In this document: in pieces, positions 51,962 through 64,000 of the stretch
Layout of the letters: each line of letters starts with the position of its first letter
How positions within the stretch are numbered: position 1 is the first letter of the stretch
Assembly (NCBI RefSeq): GCF_003073045.1
Contig: NC_037592.1
Coordinates: forward strand, 8,472,047 to 8,536,046
DNA length: 64,000 nucleotides
Direction: 5' to 3'
Source: Pomacea canaliculata
Lineage: Eukaryota; Mollusca; Gastropoda; Architaenioglossa; Ampullariidae
Position numbers and translations under genes: made by a program
The notes under the pieces: model-generated
What the model saw: the letters and a program-made list of their open reading frames with translations, nothing else
What the model was told of the DNA's origin: nothing
Databases searched by the model: none

Positions 51962-53758
51962 AATTCACACACTATTGCTCACTCATTCGATCATTCACGT
52001 GCGTTTGCACGCGAGCTCAGATTTTGCACACACCACCAACCACCACCACCTACTACTACAACGCCGCCGTGAATAAAAGCGTGTGAGAGAGGAAGAGAGA
52101 GGCACCATAAAAGACATTTACTGATGAACTTTTGATTCCTTTTACAGCTCATAGGAATGTTTTTGTGTGGCAGGTATATGGGTTTTTGTTGTGCAATTAC
52201 TCCTCGCGGCTGGCATATGTCTGGTGTTTGTCAATATAATCATGCAGCTACTGAACACAGCGATGTCACAGCGCAGTCAAGGTATCCAAAACACGTCCAT
52301 GATCATCATAGGGGCCGCAGGTAACGTCTCTTGGCCTTTGTATCTCTGTTCGGTATTCACCTGTCTGACTGCTAGATGATCTTTCGGGCAGGCACGTAAC
52401 ATGGTGCTAGGAAATTTGAAGCTGAAGGTTTGAAGAGCTACATCCCTTTATCAATCGATTTTGCTTTCATCGATTGTTTTTTTTTAATATTTAAATATTG
52501 AATGTAATCAGCGTAATGCATGGTCCAATGCATTCTTCAGTACGTCAAGTAGGCGTAAGAAAGTTTATGCCATATTGAGATGCAGTCAGAGGCAGTTTAG
52601 CTGAATGCTTGCTTTCAGTTATTTACATAGCTCCTAGTGAGGTTTTGTATCCAGATCACTGCTTAAAAATTACTCATTCGGTTTAATCATCCAGCTGATA
52701 TGTATTATCCCTAGTTAGGACAAATAAATATGCACATCCCAGCATAAGTCTTTGGCATACTTTTCCACGACATTTCTAACGAACCATAATCAATTCCCGC
52801 TCACAACTGATGCCCTAACTCATAACTTAGATATAAATATATCAAAGAAAAAAAAAAAAAAAAAAAAAAAAAAGAAAAAAAAAGCAAAAAAAAAAAAAGC
52901 TGATGAACGGGTTTGAAGGGTTGCGTTTGGAAAAATTGTTTTCTCTCTGTCATTTTTGCATTCTGTGAGAACAAGGACTTATAAAAACCTAATAGTGAAG
53001 TTTATGATTAAAAGAATAAAACGCGAATGAAAGAGGAAATAACTCTATAAATTATTCAGAGTTAATTCCCCTTAACACCTCAACGTGTTGTAGCTGCTTT
53101 CATTTCAAGGGGTAAGTTAGTTCATGTTTATATTTTATGCGTAGTTTCTAAATTGTGTTGCCATATTCATAAACTTGCATACATATTTATTGTGTTTGTT
53201 CCTCAGGGATTATCATAATTCTTGTTCTACATGTAAATAAAGGGGACTTGCACTGGTCAGGAACGTTCATTGAAGGAGGCGCGAACGCACATTGCTTTGT
53301 TCATTAAATTGGTAGAGAAATCCTCAATGACTTTCGCTCAGATGCACATTCTAGGGTCTAGTTGCATGATAGGTCGGTTCGCTTACACTGCTCAAAATAT
53401 GTGTGCATGCAATGTTGCCAATCTTTTTTTTTTCGCTCCATCGGGGCTGGAGACAGGTTGCTTCTTCGTCATGGGCAGTGGAGTGGGCCAGTACCACGCC
53501 CTATGGAAAGGGCCCTTGAGGGACGATGAAGGCAACTTTATGGCGGTAGACACGCTGCCCTGCGGTCTCATCCTGCTGAGCGTCGCGTGTTGCGCTGCAT
53601 GCGGTGTTTTCACGCACGTGGCATCGCACGGTGCTGGCGCCGTATCACGTGAGACCCGCTTCCTGTACCGCAGGAAAACCTTGGAGGTGTCAGCAATGAT
53701 GCGTCCATCCACAACTGGGAGAGAGCCTGGTCTGGATCGGATCAAGAATTTGACCTGA
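50221..53758 (+). CDS. Four-transmembrane protein, claudin/PMP22-like (five exons)
   Basis: Predicted small integral membrane protein of 265 aa. Coding exons: 50221-50281, 50899-51062, 51664-51787, 52174-52320, 53457-53758 (798 nt, all junctions in frame with GT-AG introns). Residues 1-42 are a basic, serine-rich cytosolic tail. TM1 spans about 44-64, TM2 about 118-140, TM3 about 157-178 and TM4 about 200-220, followed by a C-terminal tail of about 45 residues. The first extracellular loop has GPGW just after TM1 and then LWDLGKC with a second cysteine downstream. This recalls the claudin/PMP22 W-GLW-C-C pattern, but tryptophan and cysteine are four residues apart rather than two. The topology and loop cysteines argue for the tetraspan claudin-like class; a precise family is not assigned. 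The first exon is too short for an ORF scan and was chosen because its phase and the acceptor at 50897-50898 give one continuous frame. An internal ATG at 50946 is the alternative start. Confidence 0.7.
51312..51477. repeat. Long inverted repeat (hairpin) in an intron
   Basis: Arms at about 51312-51365 and 51424-51477 are reverse complements over about 54 bp with only a few differences. For example, GTTGGTCTTGGCAGACAGA on the left matches TCTGTCTGCCAAGACCAAC on the right. The loop is about 58 bp. It is either a foldback transposable element or a region whose transcript forms a long hairpin. No target duplication was found. Confidence 0.75.
51861..51959 (+). repeat. Compound TTC and ATC microsatellite
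   Basis: (TTC)n at 51861-51910 is followed after about 10 bp by (ATC)n at about 51921-51959, inside an intron of the four-span protein gene. Confidence 0.95.
52849..52899 (+). repeat. Poly(A) tract
   Basis: About 50 bp of almost pure A with three single-base interruptions, in the last intron of the four-span protein gene. It could be a retroelement tail, but no element body is recognised beside it. Confidence 0.8.
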
Positions 53759-54870
53759 GTGGACCGCCTGACCTGTCCAGCGCTGTGTAAAGATGTGTAA
53801 ATCCTCAAGACGTGGCAACACTACGATATGGACGAGGATCGTAAGGGATGGGTGATCGTAAGGAATACCTTGTTCATCCTACCAGAAATATTGGAGGCGA
53901 CAGATGTGACAATTTGTGAAACTGAAAAGAAAAACTTAAAAAAAAGACTTTTTCGTCTTTTAACGGACGCATACAAAAGCTGTAATCTATAAACGGCTAT
54001 CGACGTTCTTTCAATCAACGACGTGCACGAGATATATACTTTTTGAAAAATTTATGTCGACATTATATGATGCTATTTACTTTGACCTCTTTATATATAA
54101 ATCTTTGTTGTCTCTCTCGGCTTTGCGAGAAAGTGATTTTATTTTTTATTTTTTGTTATTGTGTCTAATTTTGGCTTCTTTCTTCCTCGTGAACTCTTGT
54201 AGTAGCATGCTTACGGTACTTTTACAAGTAGTAGTTTGTTCCTTGTTGCTCCTTTTGAGGAGCATAGGGTCGCACTTTTATAATTACAACTATGTGCGTA
54301 TTTACAACATGTTTCCAGTACTTCAAAAAGGATAACAAACAAACAAACACGGAGGCGTTATCGACAAGACATTGGGGCTGAGAGAAATACGAGCATTTTG
54401 TATTCTCTCTTGTATACACGCACGCATATATGACCCAGCTTCTGTAGTATTATGTACAAAATATTTTTTATTTCATGACGTACAAAAAATGATAAATTCA
54501 GGCACAACACCTCTCTAAAGCTTCAGATCCACTTCTGTTGATTGTGGGACTTCAGTGTACAGCAGTTTTTGCATCCCAACACAGTTATTTTCAAAAGTAA
54601 AAATTTGAAGATGTAATACTGTTGATAAAAATGTAATGGCCTTTTGTGAGGACGATTCATTTCATCATTTTGCAAAGTCATCGACAGTGCTGGTCAGTGG
54701 CCCCGGCGATGAAAAAAATAGTTTATTCCTGTCCTTAGAGCCCCTTTTCTTCAGTGCGATGTCAAGGAGATCACAGATCACTCTTAATTTACAGTTAAGC
54801 AATGCGACTTTTGACAGGAATGTATGTGTGTAGATATTAACGCAGCTGAAGAAAATGAAAGATTTTTTCG
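53759..54870. other. Short convergent intergenic region
   Basis: About 1.1 kb between the stop codons of the plus-strand four-span gene and the minus-strand synthase copy B. It should contain both 3' untranslated regions. No other gene is seen. Confidence 0.5.
54467..54472 (-). promoter_or_regulatory. Candidate polyadenylation signal of synthase copy B
   Basis: AATAAA on the minus strand, about 400 bp after the stop codon of the synthase gene. Confidence 0.4.
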
Positions 54871-57974
<3,104 letters not shown>

Positions 57975-60335
57975 TGTAGTCACACTGGTCTTTGCGATCT
58001 GCACAGGAAGAGCTGAAGTTTGAAACCTCATTATACTTAAAGTTATACCTGACACCACAACTAACAGCAACAATAACAACAATAATAATCCCATTAGTCC
58101 GTTCAGGTAAGTCATCCCAGAATCTGAACCAACATTTGATTTTCAGTTGTTTCAGATAGAGTATACTTTGAAAGACTGAAGTAGTTGTAGCCCTTTTCCT
58201 CTAGAATATCCACAAGTTACAGCACACAACATTGTTTGATTTTTAAAAAATCTTTCCGTTCTCAGGGACTCTCCCAAAATCTCACCAGGCCGCTTAGTTA
58301 AAATAAGTTTTACTCATTCTGTATTGCTACTGGATATTTTTTCTCTCTCTCTCTTCCAGCCTCTGCCACAGTTAACACCACTCCTTCCCTTAAAGCTCGA
58401 AGAGCGCGCTCACCCTCGTTGACAAGATATGGGAGACAACTCAAGAAAGCTTGCTGCAATAAAACCTTAGGTGTTGTCTTTCTTTTTTCGATCAATGAAT
58501 TGGTAAAAACTGTATTTCGCTTGGTTATACGATGAATTGTAGAACACTAGAGACAATAGTAGATCGCTTCGCTTTTAGCCAGATATGTCGTTTCCTCGAA
58601 GAACCGTTGATTTCTGTTTCGTATGAGCCGGTCTCAGACATTTTATAGATTTTGTTGGAAAATTCTAGCTAAATTTCCACGTGCATCGAGCATGTCCTTA
58701 TTTTTCAACGCGCAGGCCAGACAATCACAGCAGTGTCAGTGGGGGAAACTTTCCGAAGGACGCGGCAGGTCAAGGTAACATTCCCTCATTGCGTGTTTGG
58801 TGTGAAGGATACCAGGGTCAAGGTCCATTGATGTGTAGGTCAAGGAAACGTCGTCGCACTGTCGTTGATGAAATGATGAAAACTGACATTTATCTACGTG
58901 ATTGTTTCTACGTTTTCTTGATTTATTTTGTGAATTTCTCTCCCCAATCCCCGCGTACAATTACATCCCTCGAATAAATTCTATAAATAACATTTCATAA
59001 TATTTAAATGTCATTGTATACATTTTATTTCATTCGTTTATTGAAAAAGGGTAATTAAATAACAGAGAGAACCAGTATTATTGATCATCAGTGTACTGTA
59101 ACAGCCAGCGGTCTTAGTTTCGGTATCACTTCAGGATTTATTGAGTCTTTCAGGTCAGGCTGGCCTCGAGGTGTTAATTAATAATTTTCTTAGTTCCTTG
59201 GGCACTTAATCTACTCACACTTATAAGTAGTCCTCTGAGTCACTCTCTGATGGGGCGCCAAGAGAGGAATCCTATAATTTTCTTTCTAGCTAGAAGATGC
59301 ATTCGATACTTGATCTTTCTATATTGTTTCCCTTCTTGTATTACGTTTGTGCAGACAGGGTCTATACCCTGCTAAATAAGATTTATCAAGGATACGCTTT
59401 TTATATCGTAATAGAATAAAGTTTAGATGATATTTGTGCTGTCAACAAATTCAATTTTTGATACAAAAAGCAGTTATAGGTTGTTTGCAAATAATTTCGT
59501 CAAAAATATATTTATCGACGCCTTTAATGATGCGACAATGAAACGGAGAAGCGAGAGGAGAGAAAATCTCCGTCTGTCACGTGACAAATATTTCCAGTCG
59601 AGGAACTAGAATTATTCATCGGAAAGCGATGGAGGTGAAAACAAGGGATGGTTGTCGGGATTCTGGAACATACTCCGTTTCGCAAAAAAATTATTCTGTT
59701 TTGTAATTTCCAGCGCAAATAGCTTGTCTGTCAGTTGGAACTGTTTACACCGAAGGTCACAACAGGGTTATGAGTACTTTTCTTAATTTTTTCCCATCAG
59801 ACTGTTTTGACTAAGTGCGATGTAAATTTTAGACAACTACAACATATTTTTATTCTGGAGGTTGCCACGTGGACTGTTTTATGGAGGGAGGGGGCTATCT
59901 TTTTACGGATACACCGACATAAATTTTACTACAAGTAGTACAGACTTTTTTGGCGGTATTTTGTGCTTCCTTCTCAATTTGCAATTTTCACCCTTTCAAT
60001 GCGTTCGAATAGTGATAAACTCATGAATTTCTGATCATGCTTTTTCAGACTATTGTCAGAATTTGTTTTTCACGTTTAAAGAACCGCTGGTTCTGCAGGT
60101 GTCTCTTGAATAACATATTTCTTTTTATATTAATTATAATAGTTAAATATATAAATATTTAGTATACATATTTAAATGACATTTTAATATTGAAAGATCA
60201 TTTACTCTCGCAGAGTTGATTCCATTTCTGTTAGTAAAACGTTCTAACAGCTTACAGTTCTGAAAAGTTTACAGACAGCAGTTTCACATCCTATCCTAAG
60301 AATGGAGGAGGACTCAGTACATTCCATTGAATGTT

Positions 60336-60420
60336 AATAATAATAAAGTTAATTTATATAACACTTTACACCACCTTCAAAGGCACCACTCTTCCTAACG
60401 TTTGCTGTCTATATTAAGTT
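60336..60420 (+). repeat. Weak copy of a short interspersed repeat
   Basis: TAATAATAATAAAGTTAATTTATATAACACTTTACACC resembles the opening of the repeats at 16258 and 47838 (AAT-rich start, TTATATA, then CACTTT). The remainder is too diverged to align by eye. Confidence 0.3.
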
Positions 60421-60958
60421 ACTAAACGAAATGAAGATACATCAAGTTGAATCATAACTTGTATGCATATTGTCATATATTATAAAAATAATAAAACGAT
60501 CACAATTAAGGATTTGTGCACGGGGACTGACTTTCGGCGGCTGTGGTTGGAGATACAGATCGGGCAGCAAGGTGCTAGAGTTTTGTTAATGTTAGCTGGA
60601 AGGAAGGATGGAGAGGTGGCATTAGGCTCTGACCAGAGCCACACAACATGAGTACTAGCCACCTTTGTCACAAGTGCTTGAAAGCAAGTCTAAAGTTCAC
60701 ATGAAATGTCGCAGAATTGGGAGTTCACAGTACTACGCTGCTGATTCCAAAGGTCACGGTGCTATAGTGCAAAAGTGAGAGTTCACAATGATACTTTGCA
60801 GATTTTTGTCAAGTGTATAAGGAAGGAAAAGAGTAATGTTTATGCTCAAACTGAATGAACTTGTTTTATCTCACGATGTGGCACCTGTTTACGGGCTGGC
60901 TGCTTTGCCATTATACAATCTTACCACCCAAACACACGCATCTCTAAATCTTCTACAC

Positions 60959-61157
60959 CAGGGGTGGGCAATTAATTTTCCCAAGGGGCCGCATGAGAAA
61001 TTGGGATGGTTTTAGAAGGCCGGACTAATATAGTTAACTCAGTTTTACCCAATACTGTATATATAGTATATATACTGGCTGGCGGCCAGCGGGCGGGCCA
61101 ATCAGAAACAGGAGGCGGGCCGGATCCGGCCCGCGGGCCGCCCCTTGCCCAGGTCTG
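60959..61157. mobile_element. hAT-type MITE with 8-bp target duplication
   Basis: The ends read CAGGGGTGGGCAA and, from the right on the other strand, CAGACCTGGGCAA, a hAT-like inverted repeat. Flanking 8-mers are TTCTACAC and TTCTAGAG (six of eight equal); the right one fits the hAT target preference for a CTAGA-like core. The 199-bp interior is very GC-rich near the right end (GGCCGGATCCGGCCCGCGGG) with an AT palindrome around 61055-61075. It has no coding capacity, so it depends on a transposase made elsewhere. Confidence 0.75.
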
Positions 61158-62528
61158 TTCTAGAGGGTCTTTCTTAATTTACTTTATACTCCAATACATT
61201 GTGTCGTTCATGCATGACTGAGCTTCCAGCACTTGCTGAGGTCACTTGCATTCAGCAACAGCACAACAATGTTCGTACACTTGCGCTTTCGATATCCAAT
61301 TTGTGAGCCTCGTGTCTCACTCTTGCTCATAAATGCTGTAAAGTACAGGCAATTAGTTTGCACACCAAGCTGACGTCAGTCCCCATACCTCGGACACAAA
61401 GAGCTAGGTAAGTGTAAACAAGAAGTAATCGAGAAAATCCAAGAGGCAGCATGCAAAATAAATACAATTCCTTTGGGAGTTCAGTCGATGCCAACAAGCA
61501 CAGATTCAAATTAAATCATGAATCAGTATTGTACATGTCGTCAGACAAAACTTTAGTTGCTACCTCGTGAAACGGTAAGTTCAGCTCCATTTTGCTTAGT
61601 CTGCACAAAGAGGTGACCCTCGCAAAGCTGTAAATTTACTGCACATCCACAACATGATGGAAATTTCCGCCGGGTTCCTATTTACAGCACGACTTTACAC
61701 CGAGCACCTACTTTAAGGTGGGAAAGAATGAGTTCGACCCGGCGGGAGGGAAGGGAGGAACACTCTGCGCCGACGACTGCACTCATTGACCTGTGGAGGT
61801 CACAGTTGGTGGTGACTACGGTAGGAGCAGCATGAACAACGAGGATGGTTGTACGGTCATAGGTGGGACTTCCTGTATGTGCTTGTTTAAAAAAGTCAAA
61901 ACTTACAAAAAGCTTGACAACTCTAACTTACGACTTACGGACTACAAGTGTATGTTGAATGCATGGCTGAAGGGATGAGAACATTAGCTACGAAAGTGTT
62001 AACCGTGACACAAAGTGTTTGGTGAACTCTGTTCAGCAATAGGTTTTGGCGGGAACGAGGGAGGACTTTACTCAGGTCCACTATACCTATATGCCTGGCT
62101 TGCCCAGATACATTGACTGTAAAGCTCAGCAAAGTAAACTAATGCTCAGTCTCAGCTATGTCATCTCTCCGTCAAAGCGACCACGGGTTTCTTTCTTCAC
62201 AAGATATTTGATCCTGTACTAGACACCTTTGTTTACGAAATGTTTGACCTAGGATTTCATCAGTTCATATGAACCTCGCACTCTTGACACGTGTTACTGT
62301 CATGGAAGTATAAGCCTTTAATAATCTTAAATTCATCAACTTTCGTGCAGTCACTTTTTTTACATCTGCAACATTTTCAAGAAGATAACTTCATAAAATG
62401 TTTCACAGCGACAGTGCATCCTGTCTCGACTTCATCCCGATGTTTTCTCGAATGTCACATCCCTCCTTACATTGGCTGTTTATCATGTGATGCAAGTCAT
62501 ACGAGGAAGTCAAATCATTTTCTCCGAT

Positions 62529-63923
62529 TTACGAAACAATCTGAAGGAGCCACTCTCGAGGAATGCTGACGTGCGCCGTCACGTGACACATGCCCATCTG
62601 CCTCGGTCGTATGAAGCGAGTTTCTCGGAAAACGTCCTCGTCGGCGCTCTCCACCGTTACCATGGGGACAGTAACGCCACGTGGCAACTCCCCCGCCACG
62701 ATGTACAACGTTCCGTCGTAGTGCAGGGCTGCGCCGTACCATTTCCAATTCAAGTTTTTGACCTTCCGACCATGGTGACGACAGTTTTCTCACCTGAGGC
62801 GATCGTCTGCTCGGGGCAGTCTTGCGAAGTCTGCAAGTCGGTCACAGAAAGAGTTTTCATGGAGACTTCGTCTGCGTTCCTTGTAGAACTGTTGTCAGGA
62901 CGGAAGCTCAAAACATCGCCGTTAGTGTCGAGGACGTACACGAAGGTGTTGCAGACGAAAGTTCGTGCAAGGCATGATGGGGACGGGAGGGGAGCGAGCA
63001 GAGAGCACTGAAGCGTGGCGGTGTCAAAGCACTGAACCGCCGCCACTGTCTCGGCCAGACCCGTCGTCCGGCCCCCTGAAACAACAGATTATTGCTTGCA
63101 TAACGACGACGATGATGGTGATGAAAATTGTGATAAAATTTAATTATAACTGCTACTGGCAGTCAGGCACTTTTTTTTTTAGCTGTCGTGTACTTATTTA
63201 TTTTATTCACTGAAACAAACAGTTAAGGACGAAGCAAGGAGACAGAAGAGTGTTGCTAACCAATGAGGTAAATTTTGCTGCCGATGACAGCCACTGCCGC
63301 GGATCTGACTGGAACCGGAAGTGCTGTGTGGGACAATAAAGTCCAACCCTTTTTTCTGTCTTTGACAAGAAACATCTCGACTGATGTCAGAGTGTCTTTA
63401 GATAAGGTGAGGCGGTCGTTCTTTCCCCCGAGCACGAAGATCGCGTCACCAACTGCCGCGCATGCGTGGTTGCGCGGGCCTCTCGCAAGTCCGGAAACTT
63501 CTTCCAACTATCAGTCCTGGGTCTGTATCTAAGGTGGCACAAGATATAAAAAACTGTTTCGTTAGCTTCAAAATCTTGTAAACATTTTCCAACAAATCTG
63601 AATCAGCAATTTGTTGAGATACTAAATTTTCTTGGATTATTCGTTAACTTTCCTCTAGCAAGAGAAAAAAAAAGCAAATAAGAGCGATGTGTGTAGAGTT
63701 TTTGAGGTGGAAGGTTGTTGATGTTAGTTCCATACCTGAAGAAGGCTGATGGAGTCTTCTCGCCACCAGAGCAGTAGAGGTCGTCGTCATAGCAACAGGC
63801 AGCGACGCCCAACCCGAAGGGTAGCGGGGGAGGCGACAAGGTGAACCATGTTTGCCGCCGGAAGCTGAAGGCGAACAACTTGTCCGCGTGGTCCCCCATC
63901 ACCAGCAAGACCCGCTCTGACGG
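62529..63923 (-). CDS. Kelch-repeat protein, C-terminal part (continues past the window; two frame breaks)
   Basis: C-terminal kelch beta-propeller of what is probably a kelch-like (BTB-kelch) protein. Members of that family usually serve as Cullin-3 substrate adaptors, but the N-terminal domains lie beyond the right edge, so this role is inference. Minus-strand exons: 63923-63736, 63528-63261, 63075-62529. Repeat hallmarks are visible: LYCSGGE, then RTDSWKKFPDL, then NHACAAVGDAIFVLGG, then SKIYLIGGG, then WKWYGAALHYDGTLYIVAGE, with the expected double glycines and tryptophans. Two one-base shifts interrupt the frame. One base seems missing in a short C run near 63477 (minus strand reads GAGGCCCGCG) and one in an A run near 62758 (TCAAAAACTTG). 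Both restore a kelch-consistent reading. They fall in homopolymers, so consensus error is a good alternative to decay. The stop is at 62529-62531. Confidence 0.7.
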
Positions 63924-64000
63924 CTGTGGAGGAGACAGGCATCAATCACGTGAGTGTCACACATCTGGGACACGTAAGGTGCTCCGAATGTTCATCTAAT

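Larger units (their letters stand above)
57975..62528. other. Intergenic region between synthase copy B and the kelch gene
   Basis: About 4.5 kb with no recognised coding exon. The left part should hold the promoter and untranslated first exon of synthase copy B. A short repeat near 60336 and a hAT-type MITE at 60959-61157 are listed separately. Confidence 0.45.

Noticed and set aside
51853-52086. Open frame of 77 codons rich in serine
   Set aside because: It is a translation of the TTC/ATC microsatellite inside an intron.
53392-53808. Minus-strand open frame of 138 codons
   Set aside because: It is antisense to the last exon of the four-span protein, whose membrane spans and in-phase splicing make the plus strand the coding one.
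57975-58115. In-frame N-terminal extension of synthase copy B with a leucine-rich start
   Set aside because: A good splice acceptor lies at 58000-57999, and copy A has an acceptor in the equivalent place. The extension is intron read-through, and a hydrophobic leader would be odd for a cytosolic enzyme.

Overview
This window is nuclear DNA from an animal. It is intron-rich and AT-rich, with GT-AG introns and many degraded mobile elements. The gene families and the repeat types (short interspersed elements with the tail GGTGTAAAACACCAATTCCC, and a repeat containing GCTCAGAGCGCTTTACA) suggest a lophotrochozoan, most likely a gastropod mollusc. The species cannot be fixed from sequence alone.

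Layout. (1) 649-3217, minus: a three-exon major facilitator transporter of the SVOP/SV2-like group, with two one-base frame breaks in short homopolymers. (2) 5989-24459, plus: a complete 15-exon SLC6 sodium/chloride-coupled amino-acid transporter gene (683 aa when spliced). Its 9.9-kb first intron holds a MITE, a LINE remnant and a broken Ty3/gypsy-type LTR element, and a later intron holds a solo LTR 11 bp upstream of an exon. (3) 24460-33849: no gene seen; it holds a SINE, a degenerate tandem-repeat field and a mariner remnant. (4) 33870-38938, plus: inositol-3-phosphate synthase copy A (583 aa). (5) 42361-42460: an assembly gap. The roughly 5.5 kb left of the gap and 5.9 kb right of it are the same sequence, each noisiest next to the gap. 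This looks like two unmerged contig ends rather than a biological duplication. (6) 50221-53758, plus: a five-exon, four-membrane-span protein (265 aa), probably of the claudin/PMP22-like class. (7) 54871-57974, minus: inositol-3-phosphate synthase copy B (573 aa), convergent with copy A and with the same internal exon lengths. (8) 62529-63923, minus: the C-terminal part of a kelch-repeat protein that continues past the right edge and has two frame breaks.

The genes do not form an operon or a pathway. The only functional relation visible is the pair of inositol-3-phosphate synthase paralogues, which catalyse the same committed step of myo-inositol synthesis. The most useful observations are the likely false duplication around the gap, the convergent paralogue pair with conserved intron phases, the solo LTR inside a splice-acceptor tract, the unusual TM6/TM8 residues of the SLC6 protein, and a long hairpin in an intron of the four-span gene. 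I found no convincing new biological system.
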